Shown here piece by piece: positions 8,660 to 17,804 of a stretch of 64,000 nt of DNA. Location of the stretch: NCBI RefSeq assembly GCF_001984825.2, contig NZ_CP043318.1, positions 2,914,001-2,978,000 on the forward strand, given 5' to 3'. Each line of letters opens with the position of its first letter. Positions within the stretch are counted from its first letter, which is position 1. Both the position numbers and the translations under genes were made by a program. The stretch is from Enterobacter chengduensis (GTDB taxonomy: Bacteria; Pseudomonadota; Gammaproteobacteria; Enterobacterales; Enterobacteriaceae). A model generated the notes under the pieces. That model saw only the letters and a list, made by a program, of their open reading frames with translations. It was not told the DNA's origin and did not search any database.

Positions 8660-9235
8660 TTACTCTGAAGAACCATTATCGTAATTCATTGTTATTTTTA
8701 CAACCTTATTGTCCTTAACCTCAAAAGAGAGCAATTTCTTACCCAATTCATAGGAAATCCACTGCTCTCCGGAATCATTTTCGACCTGGCCACTACCGTA
8801 AGCGTTATTAAGTTCATTTATTGTTGAACCAATATGGATTCCGCGAGCTGTTTTGCCATCCGCAGCAGTTAGCGTAATCTGCGACACAATATAATCGTCA
8901 ACGCTTCTCTCTGCCTTATCCCACCAAAGGTTGGAACTAAATATTTCTAACCCAGACCTTTGATGCTGGAAAAATTTATAATTTGTTCCGTCAAAAGGAA
9001 CCTCACCGACAAAACGGCCTTCAACCGGCAACTCAACTTTATCTGCAATGTCATTAGTCCATCTGTCGCCCAATGCGACAGACTGTTTGTTTATTTGCAC
9101 AGAAAAATCGGGAGTTGCTAAAAGAGTACGTGATGAATTTTCAACTTCTTTATTGATTGGAGCAGTCGCCGCATAACTGTTCAAACTGCAGAGCACCAGA
9201 ACAGAACAGAAAACACTCAGAATTTTCTTAGTCAT
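8660..9235 (-). CDS. Exported protein, candidate immunity factor for the VgrG glucosaminidase
   Basis: A 191-residue protein with a signal peptide (MTKKILSVFCSVLVLCSLNSYA). The start at 9235 is preferred because GGA lies seven bases upstream; an in-frame ATG at 9247 overlaps the vgrG stop (TAATG) and may help coupling. The mature protein has a GIHIGSTINELNNAYG segment like that of small periplasmic domains that recognise a ligand through a conserved loop, and ends acidic. No family is certain. Gene order directly behind vgrG makes it the prime candidate for the cognate periplasmic immunity protein. Confidence 0.62.
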   Translation of the reverse strand: MTKKILSVFCSVLVLCSLNSYAATAPINKEVENSSRTLLATPDFSVQINKQSVALGDRWTNDIADKVELPVEGRFVGEVPFDGTNYKFFQHQRSGLEIFSSNLWWDKAERSVDDYIVSQITLTAADGKTARGIHIGSTINELNNAYGSGQVENDSGEQWISYELGKKLLSFEVKDNKVVKITMNYDNGSSE

Positions 9236-9246
9236 AAGTTGTTCCA

Positions 9247-11958
9247 TTACTTAAATTTTGGAATATCATATGATAGGTTTGCACCAGGGAAATTATCAAA
9301 CATTTTCTTCATGTTTGATGTTTGGGCTACAGCCCAGTTGACATCAGTTGCATACTGATGCGTTCCTGGCGAAGCTGGGTTCCATCGCATCTTATAAAGA
9401 TTATTTTGGGCATAATCCGCATTATTAATGTATTTTTCGGAAATCCATTTCGCACCACCATCTATCGCTTTTTCTGGTGAAGTCCATCCCATTTTATATG
9501 CATAATTGGAACCTGTTTTAACGGCATTTCCATCTAAAGCGCCAATACCGTACATATTATAAACTTTTACACCGTTGACCTCGACACCTTTTGCCAGTTC
9601 ACTCGCTCCGTTACCTGTTTCAAGAGCAGAATGCGAGGCGAGGTAAACTTCACTGACATTGTATTTCTTTGCTGCATCAAGATATGTTTTTTCTTGACCT
9701 TCAAGTACGCCTTTCCCTTTCAGGAAGGTAGCCATATCAGTTTCAGAAACACCTGATGAAGAGGAGAGATCCAGGAACTGATATTTATCAGTTCCAGTAT
9801 TGAAATTGTCCGGGTTTGCATATTTCTTAATATCATCTTCAGAGGCGTTAACAAAGCCTCGTCGCGTCCACTTTTGAGGTTTAGCCTTTAAATTCTTTTG
9901 CTTATCCACCATGTCCTGCAACGAATAATCATATTCACTGGTTTTGTCTGTGCCGGTTGATGCAGCTGAATTGTTTTGCGCAGGTGCCGGTGCCGCTTTG
10001 CCCGATCCTCCGGCAACTCCAGCACCGGCAGATTTTTTAGCCTGATCCGGAGAGAAATATGCCTGCACCGCCGCATCAATATCCCCTTTATGCCCCGATC
10101 CCGGCGCCGTTGTGCCCGGCTTGGTTCCCGAGGTATTTAGATGCAGCTTACCGCCCGTGGTGATATACCCATCCCCTTCCACGAAGAAGTTAAACTCTTT
10201 GCCAATCAGGTTAATCTTGCCGTTAGCGTTGAGTTCAATGGCGCTCTCACCGGAGACCAGCCGCAGCTTCGTCCCGGATGCAATGACATACTGCTCTACC
10301 GCCGCATCCAGCTTGCCTTTGCCCGTCAGGATCTCGGTGCCACCTTTCACGGCCTGGGTCTGGTTCGCTTCCACGCGATGCAGCTCGTTTTTCTTCACGT
10401 AATGGCTGCGCTCGCCGCCGACGCTGTGCGTTTCATCATTTTTAACGCTGGTGTCCATGTTACGCTCGGCCTGGATCCACACCTGCTCTGCGCCCGCTTT
10501 ATCCTCAAAGCGCAGGGCGTTGGCGTTATCGACTGAACCGTCTTTCGTCCGGCTCATAAAGCCCATCTGCGTCGCCGCTGCCGGCAGCGCCCACGGCGGC
10601 ATGCTCGCGTCGTTGTACACGCGGCCGGTGATTATCGGACGGTCCGGGTCGCCGTTGATAAAGTCCACCACCACCTCATCGCCGACGCGCGGGATCTGCA
10701 CCCCGCCATAGCCCTGGCCCGCCCACGCGCTCGACACCCGCACCCAGCAGGAGCTCGTGTCATCGCCCTTCGCCAGGCGGTCCCAGTGGAACTTCACCTT
10801 CACGCGACCGTATTTGTCCGTCCAGATACTCTCGCCCTTCGGCCCCACCACCTTCGCGGTCTGCGGGCCGTAGGTGCGCGGCCACGCCGTGGACTGCGCC
10901 GGGCGATAAGAGACCGACGCCGGGATGACCGTAAAATCGGTGCGGTGAACGGTTTCCCCCTCGCCGCTCGCGTAGCGGTTCTCCTCGAAGTGGTAGCCTG
11001 CGGCGGTCACCAGATACTCGCCGTTGTCGCTGAAGAACGGGGCGTTGGTCAGCGTGAAGGTGTGACCTGGCGCTATCCCCGCCGCCGTGGCGGTGGCCTG
11101 AATCTGCTGATGCTCAACCTGCCAGCGCTCCTGGCGGATGCGGGCGTAGAACTCCCCGTGCCCCTTGTCCACAAAGCGTCCCGGCCAGTCGTACACGTCG
11201 ATGCTGCCCGGCTTCGGCGACGCCGGGTTCTGCTGGGCCTGGAACAGCCACGCGTTCGGCTTGCGGAAGTCATAGTCGTCGAGGCTGTAAATCCCCGGCG
11301 TCACGCTGTCCTCCAGCGCCCACTGGCCGATGCCCTCTTCATCCGTACTGCCGCCCGACGGCGTCTGGTGGTAAGGAATGACCTCATAGCCGCTGAACGG
11401 CTGATGCTGCGTCGCGGCGTCGGTGAGTACCAGGGTATGTTTGTCCGCCTCGTGGCGGAAGTGGTAGGCAATCCCCTCCAGCTCCATCAGGCGGCTGATG
11501 AAGTCCAGGCTCGACTCCTGATACTGCACGCAGTAGTCCCACACCCGGTAGCTGCCGGTGAGTTTGTCCTCAACGTTGACCTGATGCTCACCGAGCAGGG
11601 TTTTCACAATCTGCGGCACCGTCTGGCCCTGGAAGATACGCAGGTTACGGTCGCGCTTCATCGGCCACAGGTCCGGCTCCACCGTCAGCTGGTACACCGC
11701 ATAGCGCGTGCCCGTCAGCTCAACAGCGCTCACCGCCACGCGGGTAATCTTGCCGTTAATATAGCGGGACGTCAGCAGGTTCTGCGTCGGGATGGTTACC
11801 GTGACAGGCTGGCCCAGCAGCTTACTGCGGTCAATGCGCGCGTCCGTGCCGAGCACGGTCAGCGTCAGGGCGAACGACTCGGACATCGCCTCGCGGCCCG
11901 TCAGTTTCCAGAACAGAAGCCCCTCCACCGGGAGCTGAACGGTAATTCGGTTGAGCAT
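9247..11958 (-). CDS. tssI: VgrG (TssI) with C-terminal glucosaminidase effector domain
   Basis: A 903-residue evolved VgrG. Residues 1 to about 480 are the gp27/gp5-like spike base and OB domain, followed by a beta-helix and DUF2345-type needle to about 620, an Ala/Ser/Thr-rich linker near 640-670, and a C-terminal enzyme domain from about 720. That domain has the glucosaminidase (GH73-like) signature SHSALETGNGASELAKG, with Glu780 as the likely catalytic acid, and YGIGALDG downstream. It should cleave peptidoglycan glycan strands in the target periplasm. It is the only vgrG in the window and would carry the PAAR-Rhs tip as well. Two exported proteins follow as candidate immunity factors. 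The linker and toxin part are more AT-rich than the spike, a sign of domain acquisition. Confidence 0.93.
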   Translation of the reverse strand: MLNRITVQLPVEGLLFWKLTGREAMSESFALTLTVLGTDARIDRSKLLGQPVTVTIPTQNLLTSRYINGKITRVAVSAVELTGTRYAVYQLTVEPDLWPMKRDRNLRIFQGQTVPQIVKTLLGEHQVNVEDKLTGSYRVWDYCVQYQESSLDFISRLMELEGIAYHFRHEADKHTLVLTDAATQHQPFSGYEVIPYHQTPSGGSTDEEGIGQWALEDSVTPGIYSLDDYDFRKPNAWLFQAQQNPASPKPGSIDVYDWPGRFVDKGHGEFYARIRQERWQVEHQQIQATATAAGIAPGHTFTLTNAPFFSDNGEYLVTAAGYHFEENRYASGEGETVHRTDFTVIPASVSYRPAQSTAWPRTYGPQTAKVVGPKGESIWTDKYGRVKVKFHWDRLAKGDDTSSCWVRVSSAWAGQGYGGVQIPRVGDEVVVDFINGDPDRPIITGRVYNDASMPPWALPAAATQMGFMSRTKDGSVDNANALRFEDKAGAEQVWIQAERNMDTSVKNDETHSVGGERSHYVKKNELHRVEANQTQAVKGGTEILTGKGKLDAAVEQYVIASGTKLRLVSGESAIELNANGKINLIGKEFNFFVEGDGYITTGGKLHLNTSGTKPGTTAPGSGHKGDIDAAVQAYFSPDQAKKSAGAGVAGGSGKAAPAPAQNNSAASTGTDKTSEYDYSLQDMVDKQKNLKAKPQKWTRRGFVNASEDDIKKYANPDNFNTGTDKYQFLDLSSSSGVSETDMATFLKGKGVLEGQEKTYLDAAKKYNVSEVYLASHSALETGNGASELAKGVEVNGVKVYNMYGIGALDGNAVKTGSNYAYKMGWTSPEKAIDGGAKWISEKYINNADYAQNNLYKMRWNPASPGTHQYATDVNWAVAQTSNMKKMFDNFPGANLSYDIPKFK

Positions 11959-12022
11959 AATCTTTATTCCATCTAGCTTATGCGATGCAGGAAAGGGGTT
12001 CGCATCTGTGATAAAGCGTCAT

Positions 12023-12526
12023 TCAAGAAAGGGGCTTTTCCCTCTTGAACATCCAAAAAACAAGAGAGTAGATTTTCAGTAACTCTGAAGTGACAAATAA
12101 GCCTACATTCAACCAGATGTTTGAAATATCAAACATACTTACTAAAAGAGGGAAAAATGAGACCGAACATCTGAATGAAATCAAGCGAAATAATTCCTGC
12201 GCAAGAGCAAATTTAATCGCTCCGATCTTTCGCTTGAAGAATAACCAGGCCGAAGTACACAAAGAGAGTAATAAAAGTAAGTCAAGCACAAAAAAAAGCA
12301 TGACCAAAATGCTGAAACCATCACCTGCATAATAATGCAACGAATCACTAAACGCTTTTGCATCAGAAATGAATGGAATTCTGTCGTGGCGAACTGAATT
12401 CACGCAATAAAGCAATATTGCGAGAAGATCCATACTTCCCCAGAAATACCATAATTTGCTATTTAAATGAGCGAGGTTATTTTGTGTACGCCCGATATTG
12501 TTATTTACAAAAATGGGGAGGCACAT
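12023..12526 (-). CDS. Small multi-pass membrane protein in the T6SS operon
   Basis: A 167-residue protein with about four hydrophobic segments (near 24-45, 68-97, 110-130 and 135-160) and a basic end. The upstream ATG at 12526 is used because starting at the next Met (12430) would cut into the first membrane segment; the ribosome site is weak. Composition is AT-rich relative to ppkA and vgrG on both sides. I do not recognise the family. It could be a membrane-bound immunity protein or a leftover of another effector module; no partner toxin is visible beside it. Confidence 0.6.
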   Translation of the reverse strand: MCLPIFVNNNIGRTQNNLAHLNSKLWYFWGSMDLLAILLYCVNSVRHDRIPFISDAKAFSDSLHYYAGDGFSILVMLFFVLDLLLLLSLCTSAWLFFKRKIGAIKFALAQELFRLISFRCSVSFFPLLVSMFDISNIWLNVGLFVTSELLKIYSLVFWMFKREKPLS

Positions 12527-12538
12527 GTTGGCTTCAAC

Positions 12539-12643
12539 TCAACTCTCCGGGTTAGGATTAAATTCAAAACGCATAAACAGGAGAGACAATCTTCTCGCAT
12601 TCCCTGGATGAAGCCTCTGGCTTCGAAGATCGCACACTTCCAT
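12539..12643 (-). CDS. Possible 34-residue small protein with strong ribosome site
   Basis: An ATG at 12643-12641 is preceded by AGGAGAGATT, a strong Shine-Dalgarno sequence, and opens 34 codons (MEVCDLRSQRLHPGNARR...) ending 12 bases before the membrane protein start. The sequence is basic with no recognised motif. The Shine-Dalgarno belongs to one arm of an inverted repeat, so the peptide may be a leader controlling the next gene, or a chance frame. Confidence 0.25.
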   Translation of the reverse strand: MEVCDLRSQRLHPGNARRLSLLFMRFEFNPNPES

Positions 12644-12660
12644 AATCTCTCCTGTTTATA
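12572..12660. promoter_or_regulatory. Nested inverted repeats after ppkA
   Basis: ATAAACAGGAGAGA near 12573-12586 is repeated in inverted form near 12646-12660. Between the arms lies a second hairpin, GAAGCCTCTGGCTTC at 12610-12624. In RNA read from the minus strand the outer stem would sequester the strong AGGAGAG ribosome site. No T-run follows, so it is not a normal terminator. It may be a translational switch or an RNA-processing site; function is inferred. Confidence 0.4.
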
Positions 12661-12663
12661 TTC

Positions 12664-14082
12664 CTACGGATTCACCAGCCAGGTGCCCGGCTTGGCGATA
12701 TCCAGCGTCTGGCCGCGCGTTCTTCCGTTGCCCTGCAGTTCAATCTTCACCTCACCGGCCGGCAGCTTGAGCGAGGCATAGCCGTTAGCTCCCGGGCGCA
12801 GCGCTTTAGGCTCGCCGTTCACCTTCAGCGTTTCGCCATCGAGGATCCGGATATACACCAACGCAACAGGGCTCGCGGCAGGCGGTGGCGTCTGCTGTGC
12901 CGTCGCCGGCTCGCTCACCTTCGCCGTCTCTGGCTTCACGTCCGGCGCGTTCGCGGCGGTCTCCGTTGGACGCGTCTCTGTCGGTGCCTGCGCAGCCTGC
13001 TCAGGCGCGTCATTGCCGCCGCTGAACAGCATCGCTCCGGCGACAACGCCCACCAGCACGCCTGCGGCTACCAGGCCTGGGATCCTGTAGCGACGCCAGT
13101 CGAGGAGCGACGCCGGTTTTTCATCTTCCACCGGTACCAGCATCGTGCCGGGCTTTTTCGCGGTCAGCACGTCGTTGATGCCCGCGACCGGCATCTCGAT
13201 CAGCGCGGCGAACTCGTCGATGGACTGCGGACGATCCTCCATGTGCAGCGCCAGCGCGCGATCGATGGCCTGCAGCAGCGGAATGGAATAGCCCTGCGGC
13301 ATGATTTCCACCAGCGGTTTGCAGGTATCCTGGATGGAGCGCACCACGCTGACCGGCGGCGGAGAGCCCACGATCAGGGTACGCAGGACGGCGCCGAGGG
13401 CGTAAATATCCGTCCACGGCCCCTGCTCGCTTTCGTTGTCGTCGGTGTACTGCTCAATTGGCGCAAAGCCCGGGCGCAGCATGGTTTCCGTTTCGTCAGA
13501 AAGGTTGCCGATGGTGCGGCGCGCTGAGCCGAAATCGAGCAGCACCGGCAGGCCGTTATCCTGGATCTGGATGTTATCCAGGGAGATGTCGCGGTGCAGG
13601 TAGCCTTCGTCGTGGATGGTCTTGATTGCGCCAAACAGCATCGGCAGCGTGCGGCGGATCCAGGCTTCGTTGATCAGCTCCGGTTTTTCTTCTCGCAGGC
13701 GCGACAGCGTGGTGCCGCTGTAAAACAGCGTCCCCATGTAGGCCGTATCGTTTTGCACCCAGAAACGCAGGACGTGCAGCAGGTTCGGGTGGTTAAAGCG
13801 CGCCAGCAGACGCGCTTCCTGAATGAAGCTGTTCAGGCCCGCGGAGAACGCTTTGCCAAAGCGCTCGCTGCGCAGCACCAGGGTCATGTCGTCGCCGCGC
13901 ACGGCGAGCGAGGAAGGCATAAATTCTTTGATAGCGATAGTGCGTTCGAGCTGGTGATCCCACGCGCGATAGACAATGCCAAAACCGCCGCCGCCGATCA
14001 CCTCTTTGATTTCAAACTCGTTGAAGCGGTACCCGACCGGGAGCGCGTTTGGGACAGTCCGATTGTTATCATTATCCGTCAT
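12664..14082 (-). CDS. ppkA: T6SS serine/threonine protein kinase PpkA
   Basis: A 472-residue membrane-anchored kinase. The kinase domain covers about 20-300: glycine loop GGGGFGIVY (30-38), catalytic Lys52 in AIKEF, HRD at 163-165 with Asn170, and DFG at 183-185. One membrane segment lies at about 334-353, followed by a Pro/Thr/Ala-rich linker and a small periplasmic domain of about 70 residues. In known systems PpkA phosphorylates the FHA protein TagH/Fha to trigger assembly, opposed by PppA; both partners are encoded here. No tagQRST sensor genes are seen, so the input signal must reach the kinase another way. Confidence 0.93.
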   Translation of the reverse strand: MTDNDNNRTVPNALPVGYRFNEFEIKEVIGGGGFGIVYRAWDHQLERTIAIKEFMPSSLAVRGDDMTLVLRSERFGKAFSAGLNSFIQEARLLARFNHPNLLHVLRFWVQNDTAYMGTLFYSGTTLSRLREEKPELINEAWIRRTLPMLFGAIKTIHDEGYLHRDISLDNIQIQDNGLPVLLDFGSARRTIGNLSDETETMLRPGFAPIEQYTDDNESEQGPWTDIYALGAVLRTLIVGSPPPVSVVRSIQDTCKPLVEIMPQGYSIPLLQAIDRALALHMEDRPQSIDEFAALIEMPVAGINDVLTAKKPGTMLVPVEDEKPASLLDWRRYRIPGLVAAGVLVGVVAGAMLFSGGNDAPEQAAQAPTETRPTETAANAPDVKPETAKVSEPATAQQTPPPAASPVALVYIRILDGETLKVNGEPKALRPGANGYASLKLPAGEVKIELQGNGRTRGQTLDIAKPGTWLVNP

Positions 14083-14106
14083 CTTTTACAGTTCTCTTGA
14101 TGATTA

Positions 14107-16722
14107 TTACGCGGCAAACTGACAGTGAAACTCGCCCTGCTCGCAGGTGACGTGCAGACGTCGGTACAGCTCGTCGCTGCGGCTGGCGGTAAGTAAGATC
14201 TGGCTCATCTGAGGCAGTAAGGTATTGGTCAGAATAGCGTCAACCATACGGCCTCCGGACTCCACCTCGGTACAGCGCTGAACAATCTGTTCCACCACGC
14301 TGTCGTCAAACTCAGAAATAATGCTGTGATTCTCTTCCAGACGACGCTGGATGCGTCTGAGCTGCAGGCGAACAATCTGCCCCAGCATCTCGTCGCTCAG
14401 CGGGTAGTACGGCACCACCAGCAGGCGACCCAGCAGCGCCGGCGGGAAGACCTCCAGCAGCGGCTGGCGCAGGGCGCCGCTTAACGCGTCCGGTTCCGGC
14501 ATCAGCTCAGGGTCGGCGCACATGGCGCTAATCAGCTCGGTGCCGACGTTGGACGTCAGAATAATAATGGTATTGCGGAAATCAATGTGCCGCCCTTCGC
14601 CGTCTTCCATCCAGCCCTTATCAAAGACCTGGAAGAAGATCTCGTGGACGTCCGGGTGCGCTTTTTCAATTTCGTCCAGCAGCACCACGCTGTAAGGGCG
14701 GCGGCGCACGGCCTCGGTCAACACGCCGCCTTCACCATACCCCACGTACCCCGGCGGCGCACCTTTTAAGGTGGAAACGGTGTGCGCTTCCTGGAACTCG
14801 CTCATGTTGATGGTGATGACGTTCTGCTCGCCGCCGTACAGGGATTCGGCGAGCGCCAGCGCGGTTTCGGTTTTACCCACCCCGGACGGGCCGCAGAGCA
14901 TAAAGACGCCCACCGGCTTGTTGGGATCGTCGAGCTTCGCCCGCGAGGTTTTCACGCGGCGGGCAATGAGATCCAGACCGTGACGCTGGCCGATCACGCG
15001 CTGGTTCAGCGTGTCGGCAAGGTTCAGCACCGCGTCGATCTCGTTTTTCACCATCCGGCCCAGCGGGATCCCGGTCCAGTCAGAGACCACCGCGGCAACC
15101 ACGTTTTCATCGACCGCCGCAAACAGCAGCGGCTCGTCACCCTGTAAGGCGTTCAGCGCCTGCTGCCGTTCCGCCAGCTGGCCGCGCAGCCCGGCGCTCT
15201 CTTCATCACCCGCCGCGAACAGCGCCGCGCGCAGGCGGATAATCTCCTGCACCAGGCCGCGCTCTTCTTCCCAGCGCTGGGCCAGGGCTTCGCGTTTTGC
15301 TTCATACGCCTCGCGCTCGCCGCGCAAAGCCGTCACGCGTTCGACGTCACCGGCACCCACCCGCGCTTCGCGTTCCGCTATCTCGATTTCCACGTCGAGC
15401 GCCGCAAGATGGCGCAGGCAGTCCTCCAGCTGCGCAGGCGGCGCGCTCTGGCTGACCGCCACGCGGGCGCAGGCGGTGTCGAGCAGCGCAACGGCTTTAT
15501 CCGGCAGCTGGCGCGCCGGGATGTAGCGATGCGACAGCTTCACCGCCGCGCTGACCGCTTCGTCGAGCAGCAGCACCTGGTGGTGGGTCTCCAGCGGCGA
15601 CACGGTGCTGCGCAGCATCAGAATGGCCTTCGCTTCGTCCGGCTCGTGCACCTGCACCGTCTGGAAACGGCGGGTCAGCGCCGGGTCTTTCTCAATGTAC
15701 TTTTTGTATTCCGCCCAGGTGGTGGCGCCGATGGTGCGCAGCTGGCCGCGCGCCAGCGCGGGCTTCAGCAGGTTCGCCGCATCGCCGGTTCCCTGCTGGC
15801 CGCCTGCGCCAATCAGGGTGTGGATCTCATCAATAAACAGAATAATCGGCGTGGCGCTGGACTGCACTTCGTTAATAAGCGCCTGCAGCCGGGCCTCAAA
15901 CTCGCCCTTCATGCCCGCGCCTGCCTGTAGCATGCCGATATCCAGCAGCCACAGCTGAATATTTTGCAGCGGCTCAGGCACGTCGCCGTCGGCGATGCGC
16001 AGCGCCAGCCCTTCTACCACCGCCGTTTTCCCGACCCCGGCTTCACCGGTCAGCAGCGGGTTGTTCTGGCGTCGACGCATCAGGATATCCACCATCTGGC
16101 GGATCTCCTCGTCGCGCCCGACAACCGGGTCAATCTTCCCTTCACGGGCGCGGGCGGTCAGGTCCTGGCCGTACTGGGCCAGCGTCCCCTGCGCCGCCGG
16201 TACCGCACCCGCCGGTGCGTCGACGGCGGCAGCGGCCTGCTGGGTCTCTTTGCTGTTGGCGCAAATAGCATCGAACTGCTCGATCAGCACCTCGACGTTA
16301 AGGCGGGTGAACTGCGCCGAAATGCTTTTCAGCACGTTAGCCAGGTTCCACGTTTTCAGCAGGCCGATCAGCAGATGGCCGCCGCGAATGCGGCTGACGC
16401 CAAACTTCAGCGAGCCATAGACCCAGGCGCGCTCTACGGCGCTGTCGATATGTTCGGAGAGATCGGAAACGGAGCTCGCCCCGCGCGGCAGCGCATCCAG
16501 CGCGGCCACGATATCGCGCGTCAGCTGCTGCTCGTCGAGGGCAAAGTGGCGAATGACCTGCTGCAGATCGCCATCCTGCTGCTGCATCAGCTGATGCAGC
16601 CAGTGCACCAGCTCAACGTACGGGTTACCGCGCAGCTTGCAGAAGGCGGTCGCGCTTTCCAGCGAGGTAAATAACAGCGTATCCAGTTTGCCGAAGAGCA
16701 CGGCACGGCTAATTTCTGACAT
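14107..16722 (-). CDS. clpV: T6SS sheath-recycling ATPase ClpV (TssH)
   Basis: An 871-residue AAA+ Clp/Hsp100 ATPase. The N-domain (1 to about 155) recognises the contracted TssBC sheath. The first ATPase module has Walker A GEAGVGKT at 226-233, and the second GPSGVGKT near 600. A coiled middle region lies at about 410-520. The start [14 protein letters not shown] at 16722 has GGAA upstream; further possible starts at 16734 and 16740 add only a few residues. ClpV extracts TssC for reuse after firing. Confidence 0.96.
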   Translation of the reverse strand: MSEISRAVLFGKLDTLLFTSLESATAFCKLRGNPYVELVHWLHQLMQQQDGDLQQVIRHFALDEQQLTRDIVAALDALPRGASSVSDLSEHIDSAVERAWVYGSLKFGVSRIRGGHLLIGLLKTWNLANVLKSISAQFTRLNVEVLIEQFDAICANSKETQQAAAAVDAPAGAVPAAQGTLAQYGQDLTARAREGKIDPVVGRDEEIRQMVDILMRRRQNNPLLTGEAGVGKTAVVEGLALRIADGDVPEPLQNIQLWLLDIGMLQAGAGMKGEFEARLQALINEVQSSATPIILFIDEIHTLIGAGGQQGTGDAANLLKPALARGQLRTIGATTWAEYKKYIEKDPALTRRFQTVQVHEPDEAKAILMLRSTVSPLETHHQVLLLDEAVSAAVKLSHRYIPARQLPDKAVALLDTACARVAVSQSAPPAQLEDCLRHLAALDVEIEIAEREARVGAGDVERVTALRGEREAYEAKREALAQRWEEERGLVQEIIRLRAALFAAGDEESAGLRGQLAERQQALNALQGDEPLLFAAVDENVVAAVVSDWTGIPLGRMVKNEIDAVLNLADTLNQRVIGQRHGLDLIARRVKTSRAKLDDPNKPVGVFMLCGPSGVGKTETALALAESLYGGEQNVITINMSEFQEAHTVSTLKGAPPGYVGYGEGGVLTEAVRRRPYSVVLLDEIEKAHPDVHEIFFQVFDKGWMEDGEGRHIDFRNTIIILTSNVGTELISAMCADPELMPEPDALSGALRQPLLEVFPPALLGRLLVVPYYPLSDEMLGQIVRLQLRRIQRRLEENHSIISEFDDSVVEQIVQRCTEVESGGRMVDAILTNTLLPQMSQILLTASRSDELYRRLHVTCEQGEFHCQFAA

Positions 16723-16760
16723 GTTAGTTTCCATTAACAATGATTCGGTATACGGAAGGA

Positions 16761-17804
16761 TTACCGCTCTGCGCGATACACCAGATCGCCACGCGGGACG
16801 GGCTGCGGCTGAAGACCCAGCCAGGTGTTATAGCCCAATCGCCCGGCACCGCCGAGCGCGGTGCCCTGTACCGCGTCTTCGCGCAGGATCACCCGCGTTT
16901 CCCATTCAAACTCTACCCCGGCGTACTGACGCACCCAGTCGCGCAGCTCCGTGACCCACGCTTCGCCCGGCAGAAAGCGGTTGTACTCCTCCGCGCTCAG
17001 CGGGCCAATCTCAATGCGGAACTTATGCTGCACGTCGCGGACGGCGACGCCGAGAAAGGCGGACTCCCCCATGCGCGGCATGCGGCGTCCTGCGCCCAGC
17101 TGCGCCTGCTCGCGCGTGGAGAGCGGCATCCACTGCGGCACGTTGCTCACCAGCCTGACCGGCGCCTTAAAATAGCTGCACAGGATCTTCTCCAGCCCTT
17201 CCGGATCCCGTCCGTGGCGGGTCAGGTGCCCAGCGTGGGTAAAGCGGGCATGCGCGCTCAGGCTGCCCTTGTCCATCTGGCCCGGCTGCCCCATGCCAAT
17301 CAGCGACGCCAGGTACCCCTCAAAGCGCCTGTTATCAGCGCGATCCAGGGAGACGGTGGGCTGCGCGTCCGCCCAGGCGCGGTAAAACAGCAGCGCCAGA
17401 CGGTGATGGAACAGATCGGCAAACGCGCTGAGGCTGGAGTCCTGATGATGATGAATACGCTCGTGGGCGTATTCGGTCATGTGGACCGGCAGCGGGCCGT
17501 TCGGGCCGAACAGGCCGAAGCTGAGGATAGACACCTCGTGCAGCCCGCTCTCTTCCCGCAGGCGGACGTCGGCCAGCGTCGACGGCGCAAAGCTCATCGA
17601 CGGCTGCTGGCCGATGCGCAGCGGCTCAAATTTCGGCAGCGGCGCGCGCCCCAGCGGGTAGCGCTCGCCGCCCTGGGCATCAATGCGCCTCAACAGCTGA
17701 AACAGGTCGTAGCGCCAGGGCGTCTCGCGAACCCCGTTCCAGAACGCTTCCGGCAGCTTCGTCAGGCGATGCACGCGCAGCGGTGCAGTGGCGGCGTCAC
17801 TCAT
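16761..17804 (-). CDS. tssG: T6SS baseplate protein TssG
   Basis: A 347-residue protein of the TssG/ImpH/VasB family with the typical N-terminal WRYDLFQLLRRIDAQ and LGRAPLP segments. TssG and TssF form the baseplate wedge with TssE and TssK. The start codon overlaps the tssF stop by four bases (ATGA), so translation is coupled. The length is normal for the family. Confidence 0.95.
   Translation of the reverse strand: MSDAATAPLRVHRLTKLPEAFWNGVRETPWRYDLFQLLRRIDAQGGERYPLGRAPLPKFEPLRIGQQPSMSFAPSTLADVRLREESGLHEVSILSFGLFGPNGPLPVHMTEYAHERIHHHQDSSLSAFADLFHHRLALLFYRAWADAQPTVSLDRADNRRFEGYLASLIGMGQPGQMDKGSLSAHARFTHAGHLTRHGRDPEGLEKILCSYFKAPVRLVSNVPQWMPLSTREQAQLGAGRRMPRMGESAFLGVAVRDVQHKFRIEIGPLSAEEYNRFLPGEAWVTELRDWVRQYAGVEFEWETRVILREDAVQGTALGGAGRLGYNTWLGLQPQPVPRGDLVYRAER

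Noticed and set aside
10786..11976. 396-codon plus-strand frame opposite vgrG
   Set aside because: Antisense shadow of the conserved VgrG base; rich in Arg, His and Leu without domain features.
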